From Pseudoramibacter fermentans (GTDB lineage Bacteria; Bacillota; Clostridia; Eubacteriales; Eubacteriaceae): 64,000 bases of DNA. The stretch is taken from positions 62,001-126,000 of the forward strand of contig VOGB01000003.1 in the NCBI GenBank assembly GCA_009493725.1, given 5' to 3'. A model generated the notes under the pieces. That model did no database searches. It was not told the origin of the DNA and worked only from the letters and a program-made list of their open reading frames with translations. Each line of letters starts with the position of its first letter. Positions within the stretch are counted from its first letter, which is position 1. Both the position numbers and the translations under genes were made by a program. Of the stretch, positions 1 to 9,565 are shown piece after piece.

Positions 1-3
1 GCC

Positions 4-1119
4 ATGATCGTCAAGCGGCTGACGCTTCGCCATTTCCGCAACTACCGGGACGAAACCTTTGAGCTGTCGCCGCGCATCAACGTGATCACCGGCGCCAATG
101 CCCAGGGCAAGACCAACATGCTCGAGGGCTTGTTTCTGCTCTCCCGCGGCTATTCCCACCGGACGAACCACACCGCCGATCTGATGATGCAGCACGATGC
201 GGGTCTCAACGGCTTTGCAGTCGAGGCGGAGGCCGAAACCAAGGGCATTCACCATCGGCTCGCCCTTCAGGTCAAGGACGGCCACAAGACGTGGGTCGTG
301 GACGGCCATTCGAGCCGGCGCCAGCGGGACGTGCACAAGCTGCTGCACACCATTCTCTTCGAGCCCGACGATCTGCGCATCGTCAAGGCCGGTCCGGCGC
401 GCCGCCGTCAATTCATCGACGAGGAAATCAGCGGTTACCTGCCCGGTTATCTGCCGGTGCTCAAAAATTACAAAAAGGCGCTGTCTCAGCGCAACGCCCT
501 GCTCAAGGAGATCAGGCGTTCGCCGTCGATGGCGGTGCTTTTAGAGGGCTGGGACGAGCAGCTCGTCGAAAACGGCGCCAAGCTCGTCGTCTACCGCCTG
601 GCCTATTTGAAACGGCTCAACGAGACGGCCAAAGCGCTTCACGCTTCCCTGTCTGATAACCGGGAAAAGCTGAGCCTGAGCTATTCGAGCAATTTAATCG
701 CTGAAGCGGCGGATCAGGCCGCGATTCAAAAGCGATTTGCCGAAAAATTGAAGGCCGGCCGAGACGAGGATATTGCCAAGGGCTCGACCGTCTGCGGCCC
801 CCACGTCGACGATCTGCTGATCGCGATCGACGGAATGGAGGCGCGGAAGTTTGCGTCCCAGGGGCAGCAGCGCACCGCGGCCATCGCGCTGAAGCTTTCA
901 CAGATTGACATTTACCAAAAGATGACCGGCGACTGGCCCATCGTGCTCCTCGACGACATTTTGTCGGAGCTGGACGACCGGCGTCAGGAGAAAATCCTCG
1001 AGATCCTCGGTCAGACCCAGGCGCTGATCACCTGTACAGACAGCCGGTTTGCAGACCGGTATCCGGAGGAGATGAAGCGCATCGTGACTGTGAAAAACGG
1101 CCGGCAGATTGAAGGGTAA
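4..1119 (+). CDS. recF: DNA replication/repair protein RecF
   Basis: RecF is an SMC-like ATPase that loads RecA at single-strand gaps, acting with RecO and RecR. The 371-residue length is normal for the family. A Walker A motif (GANAQGKTN) lies at residues 30-38, an ABC-type signature (ASQGQQRT) near 282-289, and a Walker B segment (VLLDDILSELDD) near 314-325. The start three bases into the window means any ribosome-binding site and upstream neighbour are cut off. The gene is followed after 68 bases by gyrB, the classic origin-proximal order. A short inverted repeat (TCGCG/CGCGA) lies in that gap near 1148-1161. Confidence 0.97.
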   Translation: MIVKRLTLRHFRNYRDETFELSPRINVITGANAQGKTNMLEGLFLLSRGYSHRTNHTADLMMQHDAGLNGFAVEAEAETKGIHHRLALQVKDGHKTWVVDGHSSRRQRDVHKLLHTILFEPDDLRIVKAGPARRRQFIDEEISGYLPGYLPVLKNYKKALSQRNALLKEIRRSPSMAVLLEGWDEQLVENGAKLVVYRLAYLKRLNETAKALHASLSDNREKLSLSYSSNLIAEAADQAAIQKRFAEKLKAGRDEDIAKGSTVCGPHVDDLLIAIDGMEARKFASQGQQRTAAIALKLSQIDIYQKMTGDWPIVLLDDILSELDDRRQEKILEILGQTQALITCTDSRFADRYPEEMKRIVTVKNGRQIEG

Positions 1120-1187
1120 ATGAAAAATACAGAATAAGGAACCATTTCGCGAAGACGCGATTTAAGATTTACATTACAGGAGGGACT

Positions 1188-3107
1188 ATGTCTGAAACGA
1201 CAACGACAACACATGAATACGGCGCGGACCAAATCCAGGTTTTGGAAGGACTGGAAGCCGTTAAGAGACGGCCGGGGATGTACATCGGCAGCACCGGCAA
1301 GCAGGGCCTTCACCATTTGGTCTACGAAGTCGTCGACAACTCGATCGACGAAGCGCTGGCGGGCTATTGCGATAAAATCGTCGTCACCATTGGCGACGGC
1401 GACATCATCACCGTCACCGACGACGGCCGCGGCATCCCGACCGGCATCAACCACAAGGAAGGCAAAACCGGCGTCGAGCTGGCACTGACCGTGCTGCACG
1501 CCGGCGGTAAATTCGGCGGCGGAGGCTACAAGGTTTCAGGGGGGCTCCACGGCGTCGGCGTCTCGGTCGTCAACGCGCTGTCCGAATGGCTGACGGTTGA
1601 AGTCAAACAGAACAAGAAAATTTACCGCCAGACCTTCGAACACGGCAACAAGACCTCGGAGCTCGAGGTCATCGGCAATACGAACCGCACCGGCACGAAG
1701 ATCAGCTTCAAGCCGGACGCCGACATCTTCGACGAAACGGAATACGACTACGACGTCCTCGAACACCGGCTGCGCGAGCTGGCCTTCTTGAACAAAGGCG
1801 TTTCGATCACATTGACCGACGAACGCCCGGGCCAGGAACAGAGTCACGAATACCACTACGAAGGCGGGATCAAGTCCTACATCGAGTACATGAACCGCAA
1901 CAAGGAAGTGCTCTACGACCAGATCACCTACTACGAAAAGTCGATGGAAAACTACGAGGTGGAAATCGCCTTTCAGTACACCCGCGGCTATCAGGAAAAC
2001 ATCTACGCCTACGCGAACAACATCTTTACCCCTGAAGGGGGCACACACCTCAACGGCTTCAAGAGCGCGCTGACCCGGACGATCAACAACTACGCCCGGA
2101 AGGCCAACTTCCTAAAGCAGAACGACAAGAACCTCTCCGGCGACGACATCCGCGAAGGCTTGACCGCGATCATCAGCGTCAAGCTTCTGGAACCGCAGTT
2201 CGAAGGTCAGACGAAGACCAAGCTCGGCAACCCGGAAGTGAAGGGCATCGTCGAAACCATCGTCAGCAGCGAGCTTGACGCCTTCCTCGAAGAAAATCCG
2301 AAAATCGCCGAAGCCATTGTGCAGAAGAACATCTCGGCGTCCCACGCCAGAATGGCGGCGAAGCGCGCCCGGGAAATGACCCGGCGCAAGAGCGCACTGG
2401 AAAGCACGTCCCTGCCGGGCAAGCTGGCGGACTGCCGCGAAAAGGATCCGTCGAAATCCGAAATCTTCCTCGTCGAAGGGGACTCCGCCGGCGGTTCGGC
2501 GAAGGTCGGCCGAAACTCCGAAATCCAGGCGATTCTGCCGCTGCGCGGGAAAATCCTCAACGTCGAAAAGGCGCGCCTCGACCGGATGCTCAACTCCGAC
2601 ACGATCCGCGGGATGATCACCGCCTTTGGCACGGGCATCGGCGAAGATTTCGACATCAACAAGGCGCGTTACCACAAAATCGTCATCATGACCGATGCCG
2701 ACGTCGACGGCGCCCACATCCGCACGCTGCTGCTCACCTTCTTCTACCGCTACATGCGCGGGCTCATCGAAAACGGCTACGTCTACATCGCCCAGCCGCC
2801 GCTGTACAAGGTCAGCTGGGGCAAGCACGTCGAGTACGCCTACGATGACGCCGATCTCGACCGCCGTCTCGAAGGCCGCGACCGCAGCCGCATTACCCTG
2901 CAGCGCTACAAAGGACTCGGTGAAATGGACGCGGAACAGCTTTGGGAAACGACGATGAACCCCGAAACGCGCACGATGCTGCGGGTCGGCATCGAAGACG
3001 CGACCTACGCCGATGAAATCTTTACGATGCTGATGGGCGACAAGGTCCAGCCGCGAAAGGAATTCATCGAACGCAACGCGAAGAAAGTCAAGAATTTGGA
3101 TATTTAA
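1188..3107 (+). CDS. gyrB: DNA gyrase subunit B
   Basis: This is the ATPase subunit of DNA gyrase, which introduces negative supercoils together with GyrA. The 639 residues match the Gram-positive form. The GHKL ATPase has DNSIDEALAG near residue 50 and the glycine-rich GGLHGVGVSVVNAL loop near 117-130. The Toprim EGDSAGG motif lies near 430-436, followed by PLRGKILNVEKAR and the acidic DADVDGAHI metal site. The start is preceded by AGGAGG. gyrA begins 22 bases after the stop, so the two subunits are very probably co-transcribed. Confidence 0.98.
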   Translation: MSETTTTTHEYGADQIQVLEGLEAVKRRPGMYIGSTGKQGLHHLVYEVVDNSIDEALAGYCDKIVVTIGDGDIITVTDDGRGIPTGINHKEGKTGVELALTVLHAGGKFGGGGYKVSGGLHGVGVSVVNALSEWLTVEVKQNKKIYRQTFEHGNKTSELEVIGNTNRTGTKISFKPDADIFDETEYDYDVLEHRLRELAFLNKGVSITLTDERPGQEQSHEYHYEGGIKSYIEYMNRNKEVLYDQITYYEKSMENYEVEIAFQYTRGYQENIYAYANNIFTPEGGTHLNGFKSALTRTINNYARKANFLKQNDKNLSGDDIREGLTAIISVKLLEPQFEGQTKTKLGNPEVKGIVETIVSSELDAFLEENPKIAEAIVQKNISASHARMAAKRAREMTRRKSALESTSLPGKLADCREKDPSKSEIFLVEGDSAGGSAKVGRNSEIQAILPLRGKILNVEKARLDRMLNSDTIRGMITAFGTGIGEDFDINKARYHKIVIMTDADVDGAHIRTLLLTFFYRYMRGLIENGYVYIAQPPLYKVSWGKHVEYAYDDADLDRRLEGRDRSRITLQRYKGLGEMDAEQLWETTMNPETRTMLRVGIEDATYADEIFTMLMGDKVQPRKEFIERNAKKVKNLDI

Positions 3108-3129
3108 GCAAGGATAGAAAAGATAGAGT

Positions 3130-5682
3130 ATGGACAATAACGAAAACAATCAAATGACACCAGTGGCGAAGAACCTGCGAGACGTCAAAATCGAAGACGA
3201 AATGAAGAACTGCTACATCGATTACGCGATGAGCGTCATCATCGGGCGGGCTCTTCCTGACGTCAGAGACGGTCTCAAACCGGTCCACCGCCGCATCCTT
3301 TACGCGATGTACCAAATGGGTATGACGCCGGACAAGCCCTTCAGAAAATCGGCGCGTATCGTCGGGGAAGTTCTGGGGAAATACCACCCCCACGGCGACT
3401 CCTCGGTTTACGACGCGATGGTCCGCATGGCGCAGGACTTCTCTACCCGCTACCTGACGGTTAACGGCCAAGGGAACTTCGGCTCCATCGACGGCGACGG
3501 CGCCGCCGCCATGCGTTACACCGAAGCGAAGATGACCAAGGTCGGCGTCGAAATGCTCCGAGACATCAACAAGGACACCGTCGACTTCATCGACAACTTC
3601 GACGGCTCGGAACAGGAACCGTCGGTGCTGCCGGCGCGTTTCCCCCACCTTTTGGCCAACGGCTCTCAGGGGATCGCCGTCGGGATGGCGACGAACATTC
3701 CGCCGCACAACCTCGGCGAAATCTGTGACGGGACCATCGCCTACATCGACAACCCGGACATCACCGTCGACGAGCTGATGCACACGATCAAGGGGCCGGA
3801 CTTCCCGACCGCCGGGGTCATTCTCGGCAAGAGCGGCATCCGCGACGCCTACAGCACCGGCCGCGGCCGCATCAAGGTGCGCTCCAAGGTCGACATTCAG
3901 CAGACCAAGCGGGGCAAGCAGCAGATCATCGTCTCCGAACTGCCCTATATGGTCAACAAGGCGAAGCTGATTCAGAAAATCGCGGAGCTCGTCAAGGACA
4001 AGACCGTCGAAGGCATCACGGACATCCGCGACGAAACGGACCTGAAGCACGGCATCCGCATCGTCATCGACTTGAAGCGGGACACCAACGCGACGATCAT
4101 CTTGAACCAGCTGTACAAGCACACCCAGCTCCAGGACACCTACGGCGTGATCATGCTGGCGCTGGTGGACGGTCAGCCGAAGGTTTTGAACCTGAAGCAG
4201 ATCCTCTACTATTACGTCGAACACCAGAAGGAAGTGGTGGTCCGCCGGACGAAATTCGACCTGAAGAAGGCCGAAGCCCGGGCTCACATTTTGGAAGGCT
4301 ACCGGATCGCTCTCGACAACATCGACGCGGTCATCAAAATCATCCGCGAATCCCACGACGCGAAAATCGCGAAGGCCCGCTTGATGGACAATTTCACGCT
4401 GACCGATATCCAGGCCCAGGCCATTTTGGACATGCGTCTGCAGCGCCTGACCGGTCTCGAACGCGAAAAAATCGAAGAAGAATACGCGGCGCTGACGAAG
4501 AAGATTGCCGAATACCGAGCGATCCTCGCCGACGAAAGTCTCGTTCTCGGCATCATCAAGGATCAGCTGGTCGAACTCAAGGAACAGTACGGTGACGCGC
4601 GCCGCACCTCCTTCGACGTCGACATCGACGATTTCGACATGGAAGACTTGATCAAGGAAGAAGAAGTTGTGGTCACGATGACCCACATCGGCTACGTCAA
4701 GCGCATCCCGGCCGACACTTACCGCTCACAGCGGCGCGGCGGCAAGGGCATCTCGGCGCTTTCGACCCGGGAAAACGACTTTATCGAGCACCTGTTCACC
4801 TGCTCGTCCCACGACGATCTGCTCTTCTTCACGAACAAGGGCAAGTACTACAATTTGAAGGCCTACGAAATCCCCGAAGGCGGCCGCACCGCTAGAGGGA
4901 CGGCGATCGTCAACATCCTCGATCTGGACAGCGACGAAAACATTACGACGATGATTCAGATCAAGGATTTCGAAGAACCGAACAAGTACCTGACGATGGC
5001 CACGAAGATGGGGCTGATCAAGAAGACGCCGCTGTCCGATTACTCGTCGAGCCGGAGAAACGGCATCAACGGCATCAAGCTCAAGGAAGGCGACGAGCTC
5101 ATCAACGTGCGCATCGCCGACGACACCGAAGACGTGGTGATGGGCACCCACGAAGGGTACGCGATCCGCTTCCACGTCAAGGACGTCCGCCCCACCGGAC
5201 GCACCTCGATGGGCGTCCGCGGCATCGCGCTGCGGCCTGACGACGCGGTAGTCGGCATGGACATCTTGTCTGAAGACTGCAAGGTGCTCTGTGTCGCTGA
5301 AAAGGGCTACGGCAAGCGCACTTCCGGCGATGAATACCGCATTCAGAACCGCGGCGGTAAGGGCGTGCAGACCTACAAGTGCTCGAAGAAGACGGGCAAG
5401 CTCGTCGGCTTTAACGTCATCGAAGACGGTGGCGAAATCATGATGATCAACAACGAAGGCGTCGTGATCAAGCTCAAGACCGACGACATCACCCAGATCG
5501 GCCGATCGACCCAGGGCACGCGCCTGATGCGCCTGAAGGGCGACGAACGCATCGCGACGATCTGCAAGGTGCAGAACGAAGAGCCCGCAGACGATGACGA
5601 CGACGCGGCAGACGACACCCAATCCGAAAACAAGGGTGCGTCGGAAGAACAGGTCAACATGCTGTCTGACAGCGAAAAATAA
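3130..5682 (+). CDS. gyrA: DNA gyrase subunit A
   Basis: This is the DNA-breaking and rejoining subunit of gyrase, 850 residues long. The catalytic tyrosine is Tyr130 in AAMRYTEAK. The quinolone-resistance region reads HGDSSVYDAMVRMAQ, with serine and aspartate at the two positions usually altered in resistant strains, so it looks wild type. The GyrA-box (QRRGGKG) near 533-539 opens the C-terminal beta-pinwheel and marks it as gyrase rather than topoisomerase IV. The protein ends in an acidic tail rich in D and E. The next gene, rpe, starts 20 bases downstream. Confidence 0.98.
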   Translation: MDNNENNQMTPVAKNLRDVKIEDEMKNCYIDYAMSVIIGRALPDVRDGLKPVHRRILYAMYQMGMTPDKPFRKSARIVGEVLGKYHPHGDSSVYDAMVRMAQDFSTRYLTVNGQGNFGSIDGDGAAAMRYTEAKMTKVGVEMLRDINKDTVDFIDNFDGSEQEPSVLPARFPHLLANGSQGIAVGMATNIPPHNLGEICDGTIAYIDNPDITVDELMHTIKGPDFPTAGVILGKSGIRDAYSTGRGRIKVRSKVDIQQTKRGKQQIIVSELPYMVNKAKLIQKIAELVKDKTVEGITDIRDETDLKHGIRIVIDLKRDTNATIILNQLYKHTQLQDTYGVIMLALVDGQPKVLNLKQILYYYVEHQKEVVVRRTKFDLKKAEARAHILEGYRIALDNIDAVIKIIRESHDAKIAKARLMDNFTLTDIQAQAILDMRLQRLTGLEREKIEEEYAALTKKIAEYRAILADESLVLGIIKDQLVELKEQYGDARRTSFDVDIDDFDMEDLIKEEEVVVTMTHIGYVKRIPADTYRSQRRGGKGISALSTRENDFIEHLFTCSSHDDLLFFTNKGKYYNLKAYEIPEGGRTARGTAIVNILDLDSDENITTMIQIKDFEEPNKYLTMATKMGLIKKTPLSDYSSSRRNGINGIKLKEGDELINVRIADDTEDVVMGTHEGYAIRFHVKDVRPTGRTSMGVRGIALRPDDAVVGMDILSEDCKVLCVAEKGYGKRTSGDEYRIQNRGGKGVQTYKCSKKTGKLVGFNVIEDGGEIMMINNEGVVIKLKTDDITQIGRSTQGTRLMRLKGDERIATICKVQNEEPADDDDDAADDTQSENKGASEEQVNMLSDSEK

Positions 5683-5702
5683 AACAAAAAGGAACACGAA
5701 CC

Positions 5703-6353
5703 ATGCAAACACTTATTTCCATTTCGATGCTCAGCGCGGATTTCACCCGCTTAGGCGAACATTTGAAGGAAGCGGAAGCGGCCGGCGCCGACTGGCTGCA
5801 CGTGGACATCATGGACGGCCATTTTGTGCCGAACATCACCATGGGGCCGGATCAGGTGGCGCAGCTCAGAAAATCTGTCGATCTGCCCTTTGACGTCCAT
5901 TTGATGATCACCCACCCGCTGGACTACATCGAACGCTTCGCGAAGGCCGGCGCCGACACGATTACCGTCCACGTCGAATGCGACGACGATACCGACGCCT
6001 GCCTCGATTTAATCGAAAAGCTCGGCTGCCATCCGGCAGTGGTCATCTCTCCGGAAACGCCGGTGGACGCGGTGAAGCCTTACCTCGACCGCGTCGACAT
6101 GGTGCTGGTCATGGGGGTTCACCCGGGATTCGGCGGTCAGTCCTACATTCCGGAAACCACCGAACGGCTCAAGGCCATCCGCGGTATGATCGACGCCTCC
6201 GGCCGGGACATCCGTCTGGAAGTGGACGGCGGGGTCAATTTCGACACCCTGCCGGAAATCCTTGAAGCCGGCGCCGACACCATCGTCTCCGGCTCCTGCC
6301 TGTTCAAGGGCGACATTCAGGCGAATATTGAAAAGTTTAAACAATTGTTTTAA
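5703..6353 (+). CDS. rpe: Ribulose-phosphate 3-epimerase
   Basis: This enzyme interconverts ribulose 5-phosphate and xylulose 5-phosphate in the non-oxidative pentose phosphate pathway. It is a 216-residue TIM barrel with metal ligands visible in HVDIMDG (33-39), DVHLMI (about 65-70) and LEVDGG (about 172-177), and the phosphate-binding GSCLFKG near the C terminus. It follows gyrA by 20 bases and is followed by a strong terminator, so it closes the recF-gyrB-gyrA-rpe transcription unit. The coupling to gyrase genes is unusual in my experience but the gene itself is clear. Confidence 0.95.
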   Translation: MQTLISISMLSADFTRLGEHLKEAEAAGADWLHVDIMDGHFVPNITMGPDQVAQLRKSVDLPFDVHLMITHPLDYIERFAKAGADTITVHVECDDDTDACLDLIEKLGCHPAVVISPETPVDAVKPYLDRVDMVLVMGVHPGFGGQSYIPETTERLKAIRGMIDASGRDIRLEVDGGVNFDTLPEILEAGADTIVSGSCLFKGDIQANIEKFKQLF

Positions 6354-6371
6354 GGGGATTAAACGTATTGG

Positions 6372-6400
6372 AGCGGTCTGCTGTGGCAGGCCGCTTTTTT
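6372..6400 (+). terminator. Intrinsic terminator after rpe
   Basis: The arms AGCGGTCTGC and GGCAGGCCGCT form a stem with one G-U pair and a short loop, followed directly by TTTTTT. It lies 18 bases after the rpe stop. Confidence 0.85.
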
Positions 6401-6532
6401 GCTGCAATAAATGAAGTGAAAGAACGAGGTGAAAGAACGGGTTTTGGATGATTTTTGCTGTTTTACGGTTCCCTCACCCCTCTTTAATGGCGTAAAATAA
6501 AAACAAAATTTCTAAAAGGCGGTGGCAGTGGG

Positions 6533-7438
6533 ATGCGGAAGGGCGAGATGAAAAATACAGCGATGGTGATTTTGGCGGGGTGTCTGTGGGGCGTGATTTC
6601 GATTTTCGTGCGGCAGCTCAACGCCCTGGGGATCACGGCGATGGAATGCGTGGCGATTCGGACGACGATCACCGCGCTCATTTTGTGCGTCTTTCTGCTC
6701 GCGCGGGATCCGAGACAGCTTCGCGTCCGTGCGCGGGATCTGCCGCTATTTGCCGCGTCTGGGCTCGGCAGCGTGCTCTTTTTCTCCTATTCGTATTTCA
6801 AAGCGATCGACGTTTTCGGCGGCGCCGCGATGCCGGCACTGCTCCTCTACACGGCGCCGGTCTTTGTGATGCTCTTTTCAGGGCCGCTTTTTCACGAAAA
6901 GTGGACGAAACAAAAGGCCGCCGTTCTCGTCCTGACGTTTACCGGGCTCGTTTTGGTGACCGGTGCCTTCAACGGCCTGTCGGCCATTCCGGTCACCGGC
7001 GTCCTGTTTGGGATGGGCGCGGCGGTCGGCTACGCCCTGTACTCGATTTTCGGGAAGCTGATCGGCCTGCGGGGCTATTCGCCGGCCGTTTCGACCTTTT
7101 ACACCTTCGTCTTTGCCAGCGCCGGCGCGGTGCCGCTGTCGGGCATCCTCGCCGATTGGCCGAGACTGATGTGTCCGGCCGGTGTCGGTGCCGCCCTCGG
7201 CATCGCTTTAATCAGCACGACCCTGCCCTTCTTCTTCTACACCCGGGGACTGATGGGCCTCGAGGCGGGCCGGGCGTCGGTCCTGGCGTCGTCCGAACCG
7301 ATTACGGCGGTGCTTGTGGGCCCGCTCGTGTTTCACGAGCCCTTCACGATCGCGAAAATTTTGGGAACGGTGCTGGTTTTGTCCGGTATCGTCTTGATCA
7401 ATTGCACGCCAAAGCTCAGGCAAAGACCGCCGTATTAA
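6533..7438 (+). CDS. EamA/DMT-family transporter
   Basis: This is a drug/metabolite transporter superfamily membrane protein of 301 residues with about ten hydrophobic helices in two EamA halves, roughly 9-145 and 155-295. The second half ends with the typical GTVLVLSGIVLIN pattern. Such proteins export amino acids or other small metabolites; the substrate cannot be read from the sequence. The start ATG at 6533 has a weak upstream purine run; an alternative ATG (MKNTAMV) lies 15 bases further with GGGCGAG before it. The gene stands alone between two terminators. It converges on the ubiB gene. Confidence 0.88.
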   Translation: MRKGEMKNTAMVILAGCLWGVISIFVRQLNALGITAMECVAIRTTITALILCVFLLARDPRQLRVRARDLPLFAASGLGSVLFFSYSYFKAIDVFGGAAMPALLLYTAPVFVMLFSGPLFHEKWTKQKAAVLVLTFTGLVLVTGAFNGLSAIPVTGVLFGMGAAVGYALYSIFGKLIGLRGYSPAVSTFYTFVFASAGAVPLSGILADWPRLMCPAGVGAALGIALISTTLPFFFYTRGLMGLEAGRASVLASSEPITAVLVGPLVFHEPFTIAKILGTVLVLSGIVLINCTPKLRQRPPY

Positions 7439-7465
7439 AAAAACCCGATGGATTTCCATCGGGTT
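7434..7465 (-). terminator. Terminator for the ubiB unit (minus strand)
   Basis: The perfect arms AACCCGATGG and CCATCGGGTT are followed by a T-run only when read on the minus strand. It therefore ends the ubiB transcript. It overlaps the stop codon of the convergent EamA gene. Confidence 0.75.
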
Positions 7466-7494
7466 GCGCGCGGCTGCGCTGAGGTTTACACGCT

Positions 7495-9126
7495 TTACTT
7501 CGGGAAGAAAAAGGGCCGCCGTTTTTTCTTTTTCCGCCAGCTGCGGTACACGCTGTAGAGGGTGCCGCCGCCGAGAATCAGGGCGCCGAGGTAGCCAAAG
7601 AAGGCCAGCGCCGGGATGCCGAGAATCTGCGGCTTCATGTCGGTGATTGCGAGAAAGCTCGATGCGAGCAGCAGCGCCGCGGTGATGACGGCCAGCACGA
7701 GCCGGTTGACCATTTTGCCCAGCTGCTTGATCGGCTCCTCGCTGCCGACGATTTCCAGATTGAATTTGGAGTGCCCCTTCAGCGCCTCTTTGGAGAGATT
7801 GTTTAAATTCTCCGGCAGCTCCAGCGTGTGGGTGCCGGCGCTGATGAGGCTGCGGGTCAGCTTTTTCGCCGTCACCTTCAGGTCGAGATCCTGAAGGCTT
7901 GGCTCGAGGATGTGCTGCTGCATGACGCTGACAATGCTGGCGCTCGGGTCCAGCTTGGCGACGACGCTTTCAATGGTCATGACGCCGCGCACCAGCATCG
8001 TCACCCCCTGGGGCATTTGGATGTGGTTGACGTTGCAGATGTGGAGCAGATCCTGGAGAAATTCCGACAGGCTCATTTCGCCGATGTTGACGCTGCCGTA
8101 TTCATCCATCAAATCGGACAAATCGGCGTAGAGGCGGGTGTGGTCGATCTTGCCCGTGTGATCGCCCAGGCTGAGGACGACGGTTTTGATCGCGCTGATG
8201 TCCTTGGCCGCGACAGCGGAGATGGCTTCGCGGAACAGCTCGCAGTCCCTGCGGCTCAGGGTGCCCATCATCCCGAGGTCGATCCAGCCGATTTTGCCGT
8301 CGTGAATGCGGATGTTCCCCGGATGGGGATCGGCCTGGAAGAAGGCGTCGTCGACAATTTGCTTGATGTAATTTTCGACGAGCTTGACCGCGATTTCCTG
8401 AAGGTCGTAGCCCTCCTCGACGAGGCGGTCGGTTTCGTCGATGTCGATGCCGCCCATGTAGGACATCATCAGCACGTTGGACGTGGTGTAGTGCTTGAAA
8501 ATAGTCGGACAGTCGACGTAGCGGATATCGGAATTGTTGTGGGCGAAGATTTCGGCGTTGTGCCCTTCGTTCATAAAATCCATTTCCTGACGGGCGGTCG
8601 CCGCCACCTCGGAGAGCACCATTTTAAAGTCGATGACGTCGCCGGTGACGCCGGTGCGCTGCAGCAGCGTCGTCAGCTGGTTGAGGATCGACAGGTCGAT
8701 TTTCATCGTTTCCTGGACACCTGGCCGCTGCACCTTGACGACGACCGGGGTACCGTCCAGCAGCACGGCGCGGTGAACCTGGGCGATGGACGCGGAGCCC
8801 AGGGGCTCGTGGTCGATGCGGGCGAAGATCCGCCGCAGCGGCTGGTGGTACGCCGATTCCAAGACGTCCGCGATGGTTTTAAAGGGCAGCGGGGCCACGT
8901 CGGTGCGCAGTTTGGCCAGCTCCTGACAATAGGCCTCGGGCAGCACGTCCTGGCGCATGGACAGAATTTGACCGACTTTAACAAAAACCGGGCCAAGTTC
9001 TTCGACAATGGCCCGGAATTTTTCGGGGGTGATCCCCTCTCTTATGTTGTACTTAGATAAAATGCCGAGGATCTCCCGCACGCGTCTGCGGCGGTAGCCC
9101 CTCGGCAGTTTTTTTTCGTTACGCAT
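7495..9126 (-). CDS. ABC1/UbiB-family protein kinase-like ATPase (AarF)
   Basis: This is a 543-residue member of the UbiB/ABC1/AarF atypical kinase family, linked to isoprenoid lipid and quinone metabolism. Family hallmarks are the KxGQ-type motif in FVKVGQILSMRQD, the nucleotide-loop sequence PLGSASIAQVHRA, the lysine in VVVKVQRPG and the catalytic QADPHPGN. Two hydrophobic helices close to the C terminus (about 480-530) should anchor it to the membrane, and the tail is strongly basic. The phasin-like gene lies only 9 bases upstream on the same strand. A quinone role is uncertain in a fermentative anaerobe. Confidence 0.92.
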   Translation of the reverse strand: MRNEKKLPRGYRRRRVREILGILSKYNIREGITPEKFRAIVEELGPVFVKVGQILSMRQDVLPEAYCQELAKLRTDVAPLPFKTIADVLESAYHQPLRRIFARIDHEPLGSASIAQVHRAVLLDGTPVVVKVQRPGVQETMKIDLSILNQLTTLLQRTGVTGDVIDFKMVLSEVAATARQEMDFMNEGHNAEIFAHNNSDIRYVDCPTIFKHYTTSNVLMMSYMGGIDIDETDRLVEEGYDLQEIAVKLVENYIKQIVDDAFFQADPHPGNIRIHDGKIGWIDLGMMGTLSRRDCELFREAISAVAAKDISAIKTVVLSLGDHTGKIDHTRLYADLSDLMDEYGSVNIGEMSLSEFLQDLLHICNVNHIQMPQGVTMLVRGVMTIESVVAKLDPSASIVSVMQQHILEPSLQDLDLKVTAKKLTRSLISAGTHTLELPENLNNLSKEALKGHSKFNLEIVGSEEPIKQLGKMVNRLVLAVITAALLLASSFLAITDMKPQILGIPALAFFGYLGALILGGGTLYSVYRSWRKKKKRRPFFFPK

Positions 9127-9135
9127 TACCGTTGT

Positions 9136-9492
9136 TTATTCTGTTTTGGTGTCTGCGTCTTCGACGTCCGCTTCTTCTACGTCCGCGTCATCCGCTTCGG
9201 CCTTCGCCAATTTTTCCTTCAGCGCTTCCAATTCTTCGTCGGACATGTTGTCGACGGCCTTCAGCACGTCGTCCAAGCTCGTCTTTTTCTTGAATTTTTC
9301 TTTGGTGGCGTCTACCTTCTGCTTGACGCTGTGCTTCAGTTCTTCGTTGACGACCTTCCCCTGTTCGACGGTCAGTTCGCCCTTTTCTACACAGTAGTTC
9401 ACAACCTGTTCGGCTTTTTCAGCGGTGACCGCTGCCGCACCGACACCGGCTAAAATGATTTTTTTGAATTCTTCTCCAAAATTAATGGCCAT
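9136..9492 (-). CDS. Phasin-family-like small helical protein
   Basis: This is a 118-residue acidic, helix-rich protein. Its N terminus (FGEEFKKIILAGVGAAAVTAEKAEQVV) is mildly hydrophobic, the centre is lysine-rich and coiled-coil-like (KQKVDATKEKFKK), and the C terminus is almost entirely acidic. It resembles the phasin/polyhydroxyalkanoate granule-associated family that in Clostridia is often found beside UbiB kinases, which is exactly the context here. There is a good AAGGAGG ribosome-binding site on the minus strand. No polymer synthase is visible in this window, so a granule role is only a family-based suggestion; a partner of the kinase is equally plausible. Confidence 0.75.
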   Translation of the reverse strand: MAINFGEEFKKIILAGVGAAAVTAEKAEQVVNYCVEKGELTVEQGKVVNEELKHSVKQKVDATKEKFKKKTSLDDVLKAVDNMSDEELEALKEKLAKAEADDADVEEADVEDADTKTE

Positions 9493-9565
9493 AATGCGAC
9501 CTCCTTGTTCTTTAAATCAATACAGGTATCTTACGACGAAAAGTTTAAAAATAATTTAAGTGAAT

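Noticed and set aside
3088..4686. A 532-codon open frame on the minus strand opposite gyrA
   Set aside because: It is a mirror of strong codon bias in gyrA: it has no family motifs, no ribosome-binding site and a repetitive V/D/H/F-rich composition. The same applies to long antisense frames opposite gyrB, ftsH, larC, pflB and the HAD/isochorismatase pair.
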